Source: Candidatus Altimarinota bacterium (lineage in GTDB: Bacteria > Patescibacteriota > Gracilibacteria > BD1-5 > UBA2023). Taken from it: a stretch of DNA of 40,809 bases. The DNA lies in assembly GCA_014377245.1 (NCBI GenBank), contig JACMPX010000022.1, positions 1 through 40,809 on the forward strand, in the 5' to 3' direction. The notes below the pieces were generated by a model. It was not told the origin of the DNA. It did no database searches and saw nothing but the letters and a program-made list of their open reading frames with translations. This document shows positions 18,156-27,395 of this stretch, one piece after another (position 1 is the first letter of the stretch; every line of letters starts with the position of its first letter). Position numbers and translations under genes: made by a program.

Positions 18156-18968
18156 TTATTTAGCTGCTTTTGGAGTTGTTACCTTCTTCGCAGCAGGCGT
18201 TTTTACTACTGTTTTAGCTAGGGTCTTTTTTGCCTCCTCTACTGGAATTGCAACGTTTTCTTTTTTAGCTACTGGAGATTTCGTTGTTGGGGTAGATGGA
18301 ATCTCTGTAGTTGTAGCTGGAGCCTTGGCAAAAGAGCGAATCTGAGATACTGGTTTGAGAGCAGAGAATGCCTTCATAGCAACACGAGCATTGGTAATAG
18401 GATTTGATGATCCATGTTGTTTCGCGATGACATCCTTGAGTCCAGAGACTGAACAGATTTTGCGGACGGCACCACCAGCGATGATACCAGTACCTGGATG
18501 AGCAGGATGGAGAAATAGTGAGCTTGATTTGAAATTGATAGACACATCATGAGCAATTGTACCATTGACTATATTGAATGAGACAAGATTTTTCTTCGCA
18601 TCACGGATTGCCTTCTCGATGGCACCCTGGACTTCTCCAGACTTACCGATACCGAGACCAACACGGCCCTTGCCATCACCGATCACGATCGATGCACGGA
18701 ATCTGAGTTGTCGGCCTCAAGCCGTCACACGAGTTACACGAGCGATCTCGAGCATCTCTTCTTTGAATTCTTTTGCCTCCTCACGAATTCCACCACGACC
18801 ATTATCACGGCGTGGTCCACCCTTGCGATCACCTGGGCGAGCTCCACGATCTCCTCTCGGAGCATCGATAGTAGCAGATGGTATAGCATCTACGGGAGTC
18901 TCGACTGTGGCGGTATCGATAGTTTTAGTGATTGCCTCTGTTTCTGGAGTAGCTTGAGTATCTGACAT
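18156..18968 (-). CDS. rpsE: Ribosomal protein S5 with long N- and C-terminal extensions
   Basis: A 270-residue protein, against about 165 in E. coli. The core S5 double-stranded RNA-binding domain starts near residue 65: RVTRVTAGGRQLRFRA with the first Gly as TGA, VIGDGKGRVGLGIGK, AIEKAIRDAKKNL, HPGTGIIAGGAVRKI and KQHGSSNPITNARVAMKAF. Before it lie about 60 residues: an acidic Thr/Ala stretch, then a basic RGDRGARPGDRKGGPRRD stretch. After it come about 60 residues rich in Ala, Lys, Pro and Thr. Such tails probably lie on the ribosome surface; their role is unknown. Confidence 0.95.
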
Positions 18969-18992
18969 AGGGAAAAATATGAGAAAGAAATA

Positions 18993-19334
18993 TTAAAATT
19001 GAACTCCTGCAGCACGGGCTGCCTCAGCAAGAGCCTTCACACGACCATGATAGAGAGATCCTCCACGATCGAACACACAGAGCTTGATACCCTTGGCGAT
19101 CATCGCCTTACCGATAGCTTCACCAACAGTCGTTGCTCGTTCTGTCTTGGTACCAGCCTTGACAGTGATATCATTCGCTGCACAGAGAGTTGTTCATGTG
19201 ACATCATCGATCACCTGGGCAGTAATATAGAGATTGCTACGAACTACGGAGAGACGAGGCTTATCAGCGGTACCAGTCATACGGGCTCGTACGCGAGTAG
19301 CTCGTGAGAGACGATTTTGGATCTTTTTTAACAT
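18993..19334 (-). CDS. rplR: Ribosomal protein L18
   Basis: A 113-residue protein that binds 5S rRNA together with L5. Typical features are [20 protein letters not shown] near the start, [17 protein letters not shown], and the C-terminal [20 protein letters not shown], where the RGG-YHGRV pattern is diagnostic. One TGA codes Gly in DVTGTTL. L30 is not found between S5 and L15 as in other bacteria. No Shine-Dalgarno; the ATG is preceded by CTCTATT. Confidence 0.95.
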
Positions 19335-19374
19335 AATAGAGAATTAACAGTGTATAATAGATGATTTTTTGATA

Positions 19375-19926
19375 TTATTTACCAGCGGTCTTACCAGCCT
19401 TGCGACGAACATGCTCACCAACATAGCGGATTCCCTTTCCTTTATATGGTTCTGGTTTTTTGAGTGATCGAATATATGCAGCGAAATATCCGAGGAGTTG
19501 CTTGTCATGAGAGGCAATATGGATACGATTTTTCTCAGTTGCATCAGCAGTAATTGTGACTCCCGCTGGAGCATCGACGAGTACCTTGTGAGAAAAACCA
19601 ATTGCGAGCTCCATCTTGGTAGGCGACTTGATATCAAATTTGTATCCAACACCGATTATCTCAAGTGCCTTCGTATATCCACTAGATACACCGATGATCA
19701 TATTCGCTATCATAGCACGAGTAAGACCCCAGAAGGCTTTCTGTTGTTTGTTTGCGATATCTGTTATAGAAATAGTTAATATACCAGCATCTTGCGATAC
19801 GACAACTCCTTCGAGTATGTTGAAGTTAAGTGTTCACTTAGGTCCTCGAGTCGTGACGAAATCTGGAGTGATCTCGACAGTGACTCCTGTTGGGATGGTG
19901 ATAGGCTGTTTTCCGATTCGTGACAT
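19375..19926 (-). CDS. rplF: Ribosomal protein L6
   Basis: A 183-residue protein of the large subunit near the GTPase centre. The N-terminal MSRIGKQPITIPTGVTVEI and GPKGTL, with the Gly of PKG coded by TGA, are characteristic. The C-terminal domain has KALEIIGVGYKFDIKSPTKM, GFSHKVLVDAPAGVTI and the ending PEPYKGKGIRYVGEHVRRKA, which is the L6 signature. If TGA were a stop it would begin falsely at an internal Met at 19713. Confidence 0.96.
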
Positions 19927-19970
19927 AATATAGTGAAATTAGATTTTGGATTGGGTAGGACAGGAAGAAA

Positions 19971-20357
19971 CTAGTAAATTTCACAGAGGAGCTCTCCACC
20001 GACTCCGAGAGCGTGTGCCTCGTATCCAGTGATGACCCCTTTTGGCGTCGAGAGAATAAAAATACCAACTCCGTTTCGAGACTTACGGATATCGCCTGAC
20101 TTGATATAAATACGCTGACCTGGTGTAGATATTCTTCGAAATGAAGGAATATACTTTGATTTGCGAACATCTTGGAGCTCTACGATGAATGAACGCTTAT
20201 CTTCAGATACTACAAAGTCTAGAATATATCCATTCTTTTTAAATATTCGGAGGATTTCAGCTTTCATATTCGAGCAAGGCACAGCTACCTCGTGGAGACG
20301 AGCCATATATCCGTTTCGGATACGAGTGAGGAGATCTGCTATTGGATCGTGAGTCAT
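19971..20357 (-). CDS. rpsH: Ribosomal protein S8
   Basis: A 128-residue 16S rRNA-binding protein. It begins MTHDPIADLLTRIRNGYMAR, the usual S8 start, and ends with SRNGVGIFILSTPKGVITG...GGELLCEIY, close to the conserved STSKGIMTDxxARxxxVGGEVLCxVW. No in-frame TGA. In other bacteria S8 represses this operon by binding its mRNA; whether that happens here is not visible. Confidence 0.96.
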   Translation of the reverse strand: MTHDPIADLLTRIRNGYMARLHEVAVPCSNMKAEILRIFKKNGYILDFVVSEDKRSFIVELQDVRKSKYIPSFRRISTPGQRIYIKSGDIRKSRNGVGIFILSTPKGVITGYEAHALGVGGELLCEIY

Positions 20358-20452
20358 AGAATTGGAGAATTAGATTTTAGATTGTGAGTGTTTCTGTCAT
20401 TGCGATCTCTCAGGAGAACGGCGATGATGAGTTATGAAACGAATTCGCTATA

Positions 20453-20677
20453 CTACCAGCTTGATTTGCGAACTCCCATGAGCTCACCTGCATTTGCTTT
20501 TTCTCGTATACAGATACGGCAGAGATTGAATCTCCCAATATATCAACCAACACGACCACAATGAGAACATCGGTGATAGAGTCGAGTAGAGAATTCTGGT
20601 TTCTTACCGAGTAATCGAGAACGCTCCGCCTTTTTTTGAGCTTCCTGACACTTGTGTACGATTGCTGTTCGAGCCAT
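20453..20677 (-). CDS. rpsN: Ribosomal protein S14, zinc-binding type
   Basis: A 74-residue protein with a zinc ribbon: Cys37, Cys40, Cys53 and Cys56 (CSHC and CRIC). The sequence between reads GRVGGYIGRFNL, where the second Gly of VGG is TGA. The C-terminus GELMGVRKSSW matches the conserved GxIPGVRKASW. It is a little longer at the N-terminus than the usual 61-residue zinc form. Confidence 0.94.
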
Positions 20678-20719
20678 AGGAGAGAAATTATATTGTAGTT
20701 GAAACTGAAGAAAGATAGC

Positions 20720-21259
20720 TTATTTTGAGAATGGGAATCCTAGTTTATCGAGAAGTGCCTTTGAGTGATCTTTTGAGGTCGTTCTCATCTTGATAGTGAC
20801 TTGCATTCCATGAGATTTCACGACATCTAGTTGAGGAACCTCTGGAAAGATAGTATGTTCCTTGATACCAAAATGATAGTTACCTTCGTTATCGAATGAA
20901 CGAGCCGAGACACCACGGAAATCACGAACGCGGGGTAGGACTATAGAGATAAGTTTCTCAAGAAAATCATACATACGCTGACCTCGAAGTGTGACCATCA
21001 TACCAACAGGCATACCTTCACGGAGCTTGAAGTTGGAGATTGCCTTGCGAGCATGGTTGATGCGAGGGAGTTGACCTGCTATGAGAGCAAAATCATTTTT
21101 GAGACTTGAGTAGTCCTTGTTTCCTGATGCAACATAGGTACCGATACCCATATTGAGAACGATTTTCTCGATATGAGGAACTTGCATAGGATTCTCAATA
21201 CCAAGCTCTTTAGCGAGTTCGATGAGTATCTTTTTGTTATATTGTTCTTTGAAAGTCAT
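20720..21259 (-). CDS. rplE: Ribosomal protein L5
   Basis: A 179-residue protein that binds 5S rRNA and contacts S13 at the subunit bridge. Typical segments: KEQYNKKILIELAKELGIEN, IEKIVLNMGIG near 31-41, RKAISNFKLREGMPVGMMVT near 72-91, RVRDFRGVS, NEGNYHFGIKEHTIFPE and the ending GFPFSK. No in-frame TGA. Confidence 0.96.
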   Translation of the reverse strand: MTFKEQYNKKILIELAKELGIENPMQVPHIEKIVLNMGIGTYVASGNKDYSSLKNDFALIAGQLPRINHARKAISNFKLREGMPVGMMVTLRGQRMYDFLEKLISIVLPRVRDFRGVSARSFDNEGNYHFGIKEHTIFPEVPQLDVVKSHGMQVTIKMRTTSKDHSKALLDKLGFPFSK

Positions 21260-21328
21260 GGGTAGAAAGGGTTAACTTATTTGGCACTCTAGATAGATAG
21301 TACGTAGGGTGTTAGTGTAAGTGAGAGA

Positions 21329-21631
21329 TTATATTACTGTACCTGATTTTTTAGCAATTCTGACTTTTTTACCATTTTCAATCTTATATCCAACTCGTGT
21401 TGGTTTACTTGTTTTTGGATCGATGAGCATCACATTCGAAACATCAATAGGTTTTTCGAATACTACCTTCTGACCAGGAGTAGATCCTTGGCGTTTCATA
21501 TGGCGTGTTACCATATTGATACCTTCGAGGAGAACCTTCTTTTCAGTCGGGAATGCTCGAGTTACTTTAGCAGTCTTGCCTTTATCTTTGCCGGCAATGA
21601 CGATGACTTGGTCATCTGTGTGGATTTTCAT
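21329..21631 (-). CDS. rplX: Ribosomal protein L24
   Basis: A 100-residue assembly-initiator protein with an N-terminal KOW motif: DDQVIVIAGKDKGKTAKVTR near 6-25, then VLLEGINMVTRHMKR, and the C-terminal RVGYKIENGKKVRIAKKSG. No in-frame TGA. Confidence 0.95.
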   Translation of the reverse strand: MKIHTDDQVIVIAGKDKGKTAKVTRAFPTEKKVLLEGINMVTRHMKRQGSTPGQKVVFEKPIDVSNVMLIDPKTSKPTRVGYKIENGKKVRIAKKSGTVI

Positions 21632-21670
21632 AGCAATGAGTTTTTTAGATTTTAGAGAGAATTGAGATAT

Positions 21671-22039
21671 TTATACGACTTCTGGAGCAAGTGAGATAAT
21701 CTTTTGATATCCTCTAGCCTTCAGCTCACGAAATACAGGGCCAAATATACGAGTTCCCTTTGGCTCTCCCTTATCATCGATTATGACACAAGCATTATCA
21801 TCAGAACGGACATACGAACCATCTGGACGACGTACCTCTTTTGATACACGTACAACAACAGCTTTACATACTGATTTTTTTTTGATATTTCCTGTTGGAA
21901 GTGCTCGCTTGACAGCAATTACGATAATATCTCCGACGCTTGCATATCGTCGTTTTGATCATCAGAGTACTTTGATACAGAGAGCTTCTTTGGCTCCTGT
22001 ATTATCAACAATGGCGAGTCTTGTTTCTGTCTGGATCAT
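21671..22039 (-). CDS. rplN: Ribosomal protein L14
   Basis: A 122-residue protein of the large-subunit interface. It starts [20 protein letters not shown]. The invariant CIKVLGGS has both glycines coded by TGA TGA. It continues [19 protein letters not shown] and ends [20 protein letters not shown], all L14 signatures. This pair of recoded glycines is one of the clearest signs of the genetic code in the window. Confidence 0.97.
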
Positions 22040-22104
22040 AGGGTTGAGTGTTTATATTTTAGAGCTTAGATTTGTTAGGTCGGATAGATTTCGTCTCGGA
22101 GAAA

Positions 22105-22347
22105 TTATTTCGCAGAGACAATAGAGTCCTCAATGAGCATCCAGCGCTTGAGAGCTGAGAGAGGTCGAGTCTCTGAAACTGTGACAGTATCTCCGAGCTT
22201 TGCGAGTCCGTTTTCATCGTGGGCATAGAATTTTGATGTTGATACATAACGTTTCTTATACTTTGGATGAGTTTTTGATGTCTCTACCGAGATAACGATA
22301 GTTTTTTGCATCTTGGTGCTAGTGACGATTCCAGTTTTTGTACGCAT
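22105..22347 (-). CDS. rpsQ: Ribosomal protein S17
   Basis: An 80-residue OB-fold protein. It starts MRTKTGIVTSTKMQKTIVIS, as S17 usually does (GxVxSxKMxKTxVV), with HPKYKKRYVSTSKFYAHDE and SETRPLSALKRWMLIE following. An upstream in-frame ATG at 22420-22422 falls inside rpmC and is not used. The ATG lies 20 bases after the L29 stop, preceded by CTCAGCCCTC. Confidence 0.95.
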   Translation of the reverse strand: MRTKTGIVTSTKMQKTIVISVETSKTHPKYKKRYVSTSKFYAHDENGLAKLGDTVTVSETRPLSALKRWMLIEDSIVSAK

Positions 22348-22367
22348 GAGGGCTGAGGGTGATAGAA

Positions 22368-22601
22368 TTAGATAGAGCTCGTGAGAAAAGTAGAAATCTG
22401 AGCAATATAGCGACGTTGTCACTTGAGAACATGAGGCTGCTTGAGTTCTCCAAGATTTTTTTTCATCGTGAGGATATAGAGTTCTCGGCGAGCAGATTCG
22501 AGCTCACGAGCGAGCTCAATACGGTCGAGTGATTTGAGATCTGTGAGACTCTTGAGCTCTGTTGTAGCAGCAGCTTTTGATGTTGTTTTCTTTGGTGCCA
22601 T
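22368..22601 (-). CDS. rpmC: Ribosomal protein L29
   Basis: A 77-residue protein at the exit tunnel. The helical hairpin is seen in LDRIELARELESARRELYIL and MKKNLGELKQPHVLKG, then RRYIAQISTFL. The Gly after HVLK is TGA (22419-22421); stopping there would remove the second helix. The N-terminal 20 residues are Lys/Ala/Thr-rich and are an addition relative to E. coli (63 residues). Confidence 0.92.
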
Positions 22602-22682
22602 AATAGGTGGAATTTAGTTTTTTGCTTTGATATCTTAGATAGATTACTCAGTACTTACGGTCTAGATAGTAAGTTCTAATTT

Positions 22683-23099
22683 TTAGAAGTCATTTCGAGA
22701 AAGGACGACTTTCATCTTGAGAGGAAGTTTGTAGGCAGCTTTCTCGAGGGCCTCACGAGCGATCTCAGGAGAGATATCTCCAAGTTCAAAGATGATACGA
22801 CCTGGCTTGACCGGTGCTCGATACATCTCTACACTACCTTTTCCTCAACCCATCGGAGCCTCAGCAGCATGAGTAGTATATGGTTTATCAGGAAATACTC
22901 GAATCCAGAGTTTTCATCCTTTTTTTAGGAATCTGACAATCGTCTTACGAGCACTCTCAATCTGTCGAGAAGTTAAGTATCCTGACTCAGTTGTTTTGAT
23001 AGCATATTCACCAAAATTGATTTCTGATCCTCGCATAGCGAGACCTTTTATGACACCACGATGGGCTTTACGATATTTGGTTCGACTCGGTTGTAACAT
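22683..23099 (-). CDS. rplP: Ribosomal protein L16
   Basis: A 138-residue protein near the A-site tRNA. It starts [20 protein letters not shown]. Two TGA codons lie on conserved glycines: [19 protein letters not shown] (second Gly) and [20 protein letters not shown] (one of the GGGKG). The C-terminus is [20 protein letters not shown]. All are typical of L16. Confidence 0.97.
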
Positions 23100-23144
23100 A
23101 CGAAAATCGTTAGAATTATAAATAAAATTTTAGAGACGCAAGTT

Positions 23145-23783
23145 TTATTTTTTGAAGACATCACCCTTATAGATCCATACCTTGAGACCAAGAGTTCCCG
23201 ATGGAGTCTCAGCTCGCTCATAGGCAAAATCAACATCAGCTCGAATTGTCTGAGATGGAATTGACCCATCTTTGAATGTTTCACGACGAGCAATCTCTGC
23301 TCCATTGAGACGACCTCATAGTTTTACCTTGATTCCGAGTCCTCCCTTTTCGAGAGTTTTAGCGATGGCATTTTTGATAACTCTACGATATGGCATCTTT
23401 TTCTCGAGTTGACGAGCGATAGAATCAGCAACTATAGGTGCAGAGAGTTCTGGTTTTTTGACTTCTTTGACTTCGAGAGTGAATTTGTAGTCAGAGAATG
23501 TGGACTCAAGGTTGACTCTGAGAGCGTTAATATTTTCATCGTTATTTCCGAGAATCAGTGCAGTACGAGATGTATACACAGTAATGGTAATTTCTCCATT
23601 AGTCGAGTGATTGATGAATAGATTTCCAATAGGAAGATTCTTGAAATGTTTGGTCGCCATAGAGCGGATAGCAACATCTTGAGAAACATTTTGACCGTAC
23701 GACTTACGATCATAGTATCCATTGGATCTCCATGTTTTGATGTATCCGATACGGAATGCGATAGGACTAACTTTGTGTCACAT
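23145..23783 (-). CDS. rpsC: Ribosomal protein S3
   Basis: A 212-residue protein at the mRNA entry. Translation starts ATG TGA: [20 protein letters not shown], matching the universal MGQKVNPxGFRLG, so even codon 2 is recoded. A KH domain follows, and the C-terminal domain has [20 protein letters not shown], then [19 protein letters not shown] with the first Gly of LGG as TGA. The ending [13 protein letters not shown] is the usual S3 end. Confidence 0.97.
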
Positions 23784-23812
23784 AGGGTGAGAAGTTTATA
23801 TTTGAGAAGTAA

Positions 23813-24136
23813 TTATGCAGAGAGGGTAAGATCGACATGACTTGTCCGCTTGAGTATACGATGAGCTCGACCACGAGAAATAGGATTGATACGTCGGTGA
23901 ACAAGACCCTGAGTGACACAAATAGAGGCGATCTTGAGTCCTTCGGCATTCTGATTATCATTGTGTTCTGCATTATGTACAGCACTCTTAATAACATCAT
24001 GGATTATGATAGCACCTTTTTTTGGCATAAACCGAAGTGTATCAAGAGCTTCCTTGGCTGTCATATTGCGAACAATATAGGCGATTACATTGAGTTTTTT
24101 TGGAGAGATACGGATATTTCGTACAGAAGCTTTCAT
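23813..24136 (-). CDS. rplV: Ribosomal protein L22
   Basis: A 107-residue protein lining the exit tunnel. It shows VRNIRISPKKLNVIAYIVRN near 5-24, SAVHNAEHNDNQNAEGLKI and RINPISRGRAHRILKRTSHV, the last being the tunnel hairpin region with the GRAxRIxKRTSHI signature. No in-frame TGA. Confidence 0.95.
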   Translation of the reverse strand: MKASVRNIRISPKKLNVIAYIVRNMTAKEALDTLRFMPKKGAIIIHDVIKSAVHNAEHNDNQNAEGLKIASICVTQGLVHRRINPISRGRAHRILKRTSHVDLTLSA

Positions 24137-24205
24137 AGAAATAGTGATTAGTGGAATAGTTATGGGCTGTGACTAGTTATTAGTCACCAACCTACGAAAC
24201 TCATA

Positions 24206-24469
24206 TTATTTGTTACCAGAATGAGAAGTGAATCTACGAGTGAATGAAAATTCTCCGAGCTTATGTCCAACCATATCTTCTGTTACGAAGACTGGAATAT
24301 GAGTTTTACCATTGTGTACACCGAATGTATGTCCGACAAACTCTGGAGCAACAGTACATGCACGAGACCAAGTCTTGATAATAGACTTACGACCTGTTGT
24401 ATTGAGTGTTTCAACTTTTTTCATCACACGGAGGTCGATGTATGGTCACTTTTTTAGACTACGAGTCAT
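24206..24469 (-). CDS. rpsS: Ribosomal protein S19
   Basis: An 87-residue small-subunit head protein. It starts [20 protein letters not shown], where the Gly of KKGP is [23 protein letters not shown] and [20 protein letters not shown] follow, with GEFSFTRRF near the end. Without recoding it would start falsely at the internal Met at 24427. Confidence 0.97.
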
Positions 24470-24510
24470 AGAGAGAGAAATTAATTTTTAGATTTGAGGT
24501 TGTAGGATTA

Positions 24511-25353
24511 TTAGCCCTGAAGTTTTCCAGCACGAGTGCGGAGAATCCAACGATCCGTTGTCTTGCGAGAGCGAGTTTTGACACCTCGAGCGAGACGACC
24601 CCATGGAGTTTTTGGTCCTTTTCGTTGTCCGACTGATTGATGTCCTTCACCTCCTCCATGTGGATGATCGACAGGATTCATAGACGACCCGAGAACAGTA
24701 GGACGTTTTCCCATCCAACGACTACGACCAGCCTTACCGATAGTGACCTGATCCCAATCTGCATTTGAAACTGTACCAATAGTAGCTCAACACTTCTTGT
24801 GAATAAGACGGATCTCACCAGATGACATCTTGAGTTGCGTATACTCACCTTCCTGAGACAGGACGAGAGCACAAGCACCAGCTGAACGTACTGCGATGGC
24901 TCCTTGTCCAACAATCATCTCAATGTTGTGTACCATGAGTCCAGTAGGAATACATCCTATTTCCATACGATTTCCTGGAATTGGCTTCGCAGTATTCGAC
25001 GTGATAATCTGATCACCGACAGTAGTAGTTGCGTGAGCGAGGACGTATCGTCTCTCACCATCAGCATAACATACAAGAGCAATAAATCCTGTTCTGTATG
25101 GATCGTATTCTACTGATTCAACTGTTGCTGGGATATCGAATTTATTGAGCTTAAAGTCTATTTGACGATAGAGCTTTTTGTGTCCAGAACCCTGATGACG
25201 AACTGATATACGACCAGCACTATTACGTCCTGCATGTCTCTGAATAGAGGCTGTAAGAGCCTTGTGTGGCGTACTCGTTGTGATTTCCTCATAAGTGAGG
25301 CCTGTCATAAAACGACGAGAGGGGGTATATGGCTTGTACTTCTTGATTGGCAT
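24511..25353 (-). CDS. rplB: Ribosomal protein L2
   Basis: A 280-residue protein next to the peptidyl transferase centre. It shows [20 protein letters not shown] near 43-62, then [20 protein letters not shown] and [17 protein letters not shown], which contains the key histidine loop. One TGA codes Gly at KKC-Gly-ATIG (24787-24789). The end is TPWG...[15 protein letters not shown]. The ATG lies 51 bases after the L23 stop. Confidence 0.97.
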
Positions 25354-25404
25354 GATCTAGTGATTAGTAATTGGTGGGGTAGTAGGATAGTTGAATTGAT
25401 CAAT

Positions 25405-25698
25405 CTACTGTATAACTTCAAAGTTCTCAATTCTGTTTCAGGGCTTCATAGTGATCATTGCTTTTTTCTCAACTCATTTTTTCTTCTGAATTCCAGTTTT
25501 TGTGTTATGGAATTTTTCCCTAGTGTAGTTAATATTTACTTTTGCTACTTCTTTACCATAGAGCTTGCGGATAGCTGCCTTGATATCAATTTTGGTAGCT
25601 GCCATATCCACCATAGCAGTATAGACTCACTTGAGTTCTCCGTCAGTACTTTTACTCGTAACGACGAAATTTTTGATGACTGAATAGAGGGAATTCAT
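25405..25698 (-). CDS. rplW: Ribosomal protein L23
   Basis: A 97-residue protein at the exit tunnel, the docking site for trigger factor and SRP. VDMAATKIDIKAAIRKLYGK and the VAKVNINYTREK that follows match the family pattern VxxxATKxxIKxAIExLFxVKV. Three TGA codons code Gly (ELKGVYT, KKKGVEK and MKPGNRI); the KKKG position falls in the exposed loop. Reading TGA as stop leaves no ORF at all here. Confidence 0.93.
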
Positions 25699-25735
25699 AG
25701 GGAAAGAAATTAGATTATATATCTTCAATTAGAGA

Positions 25736-26359
25736 TTATTTTGAGAAATGAGCGTACATATGTTTGAGAGATGCTTCTGTAAATATCAAATCTGAATACT
25801 TGAGGAGATCATGTGGGTTGAGATATTCAACATTCACGATTCGTGACTCTGGGATATTCATGGCTCCATTGACTGCAGTTTTCTCTTCACGAGTGATAGC
25901 AAAAAGTGGTTTGCGAGCAGTGATAGTTGTGAGATATTCTGTCATTGATTTAGTTTTTTCTCCGAATCCAGCGAATCCTGCTACTACTTTAATTTGTTCA
26001 GCTGATGCTTTGGTCGAGAGGAGCGAAACGAGAGCAAGGCGACGTTCCTGCTTATTCATACAGAGAGAATAATTACGATCATTGCGAGGGCCGAATACAA
26101 CACCTCCACCACGTCGCATAGGAGATCGACGATCACCCATACGAGCATTACCAGTTCCCTTTTGCTTAAACATCTTGCGAGTCGATCCTGCAACCTCACC
26201 TCGATGCTTGGTATGAGCAATATTAATACGAGCATTTGCCTGCTGGAGTACGAGTAGACGGTGCATGAGAGAAGCATTCGGAGTGATACCAAAGTATGAT
26301 ACCTCAAGATCGACAGTACCAGACTGTTTACCAAGATTATCGTAGAGAGGAGCTTTCAT
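25736..26359 (-). CDS. rplD: Ribosomal protein L4
   Basis: A 207-residue protein that lines the exit tunnel. RGEVAGSTRKMFKQKGTGNA and RMGDRRSPMRRGGGVVFGP form the conserved tunnel loop. The C-terminus has RIVNVEYLNPHDLLKYSDLI. No in-frame TGA. In some bacteria L4 represses its own operon through the leader and by attenuation; hairpins in the leader upstream of rplC would be candidate sites. Confidence 0.96.
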   Translation of the reverse strand: MKAPLYDNLGKQSGTVDLEVSYFGITPNASLMHRLLVLQQANARINIAHTKHRGEVAGSTRKMFKQKGTGNARMGDRRSPMRRGGGVVFGPRNDRNYSLCMNKQERRLALVSLLSTKASAEQIKVVAGFAGFGEKTKSMTEYLTTITARKPLFAITREEKTAVNGAMNIPESRIVNVEYLNPHDLLKYSDLIFTEASLKHMYAHFSK

Positions 26360-26409
26360 AGAATTTGAGTTTTAGGATTTGGAGTAAATCTGAACCGATA
26401 AGATATCTG

Positions 26410-26964
26410 CTAGAATGTAATTGTCACGAGTGAGTTGCGAGCTCCTGGAACTGGTCCCTTAATAGCAAGAACTGATAGTTCTTTATTCACGAGAACGAGT
26501 GGAACATGCTTGAGTGTGATACCATCGAGACCCATATGTCCGTGCATTTTTTGACCTGGCTTAGTTCGACGAGGTTTTCGTTTACCGATAGATCCGAGTG
26601 CTCGGTGGAATTTGGATCCATGAGAGGCAGGACCTCCTGAGAAATTCCAACGCTTCATAGCACCCTGGAAACCCTTTCCTTTTGATATACCTGATACTGT
26701 CACTAAAGTAATAGAGTCAAATATATCGAGCGAGAGAACTTGCCCCTTGGTGACGTTTGCGAGTACACCATCGAGATCAAATTCTCGCATAGTTACTTTC
26801 TTGCCATCAGTCATACGTATCACAACTGCAGAGTATCCGTCAGTCTCGATAGTCTTCACTTGAGCAACATCAAGAGTGGGAATGCGGACGAGCGTCACAG
26901 GAACAAAAACTCCATTATGAATCACACGAGTCATTTCGATTTTTTTACCGAGTATTCCAGCCAT
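26410..26964 (-). CDS. rplC: Ribosomal protein L3
   Basis: A 184-residue protein, first in the operon. It starts MAGILGKKIEMTRVI and has the central loop KGKGFQGAMKRWNFSGGPAS, HGSKFHRALGSIGKRKPRRT and KPGQKMHGHMG, all L3 signatures. Upstream in-frame codons up to 27048 are rejected because they have no L3 similarity. No TGA. The usual first gene rpsJ (S10) is absent from this position. Confidence 0.96.
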   Translation of the reverse strand: MAGILGKKIEMTRVIHNGVFVPVTLVRIPTLDVAQVKTIETDGYSAVVIRMTDGKKVTMREFDLDGVLANVTKGQVLSLDIFDSITLVTVSGISKGKGFQGAMKRWNFSGGPASHGSKFHRALGSIGKRKPRRTKPGQKMHGHMGLDGITLKHVPLVLVNKELSVLAIKGPVPGARNSLVTITF

Positions 26965-27008
26965 AGGATAGAGGGGATATATAAATAATGAGAGGTTGTT
27001 CGGATACT

Positions 27009-27056
27009 CTGTATGTACAGGTATTGGACGAGCAACATCAATTCGCAAGAGCGAAT
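27009..27056 (-). other. Two hairpins in the leader of the ribosomal operon
   Basis: The roughly 115-base untranslated leader contains CTGTATGTACAG (27009-27020) and ATTCGCAAGAGCGAAT (27041-27056), two small perfect stems. They may serve feedback control by a ribosomal protein. Known L4 or S8 binding motifs are not recognisable. Confidence 0.4.
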
Positions 27057-27083
27057 ACTTCCAAAGATAGTAAAAGTAAGGGC

Positions 27084-27111
27084 ATCATATGAAATGTTGG
27101 GCATTTGTCAA
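27084..27111 (-). promoter_or_regulatory. Promoter of the ribosomal protein operon
   Basis: On the minus strand TTGACA (27106-27111, perfect), 16 bases, TATGAT (27084-27089). The rplC ATG is about 120 bases downstream. Confidence 0.78.
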
Positions 27112-27395
27112 AAGAAAATACGAAAAAAGTAGAATATAGCTCTAGATGATTATTCTCGTAGAATTGTTGAAAATAGACCTACCATCCAGATGGGAGTACG
27201 AGTCATACATGCATAGTATCTTGACTACTGTATGCTGTGGGTAGACAATCGATAGTGACGATACTCGATATTGTGATAATTGGTTCTTGAAATATAGGCG
27301 TAAAAAGAATATAAAGAATTAAAATTATTATACTGATAGTATTATATATTAACTACAAAATATGATCATAACTCTATATTCTGATACAAATATAA
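27112..27395. other. Intergenic stretch between the FecR gene and the ribosomal promoter
   Basis: No clear gene. A minus-strand frame at about 27350-27195 has no ATG but reads like the start of an exported protein (hydrophobic stretch IILILYILFTPIF, then a body with MHVGLVLPSG) before an in-frame TAG. It could be a gene remnant or chance. The left end of the stretch is AT-rich. Confidence 0.25.

Noticed and set aside
22348-22422. A 25-residue N-terminal extension of S17
   Set aside because: It overlaps the end of rpmC and lacks S17 similarity; the internal Met at 22347 matches the family start.
24511-25353. TGA as tryptophan (mycoplasma code)
   Set aside because: TGG is present at conserved Trp sites and TGA falls on conserved Gly, not Trp, in L14, L16, S3, S19 and MnmA.
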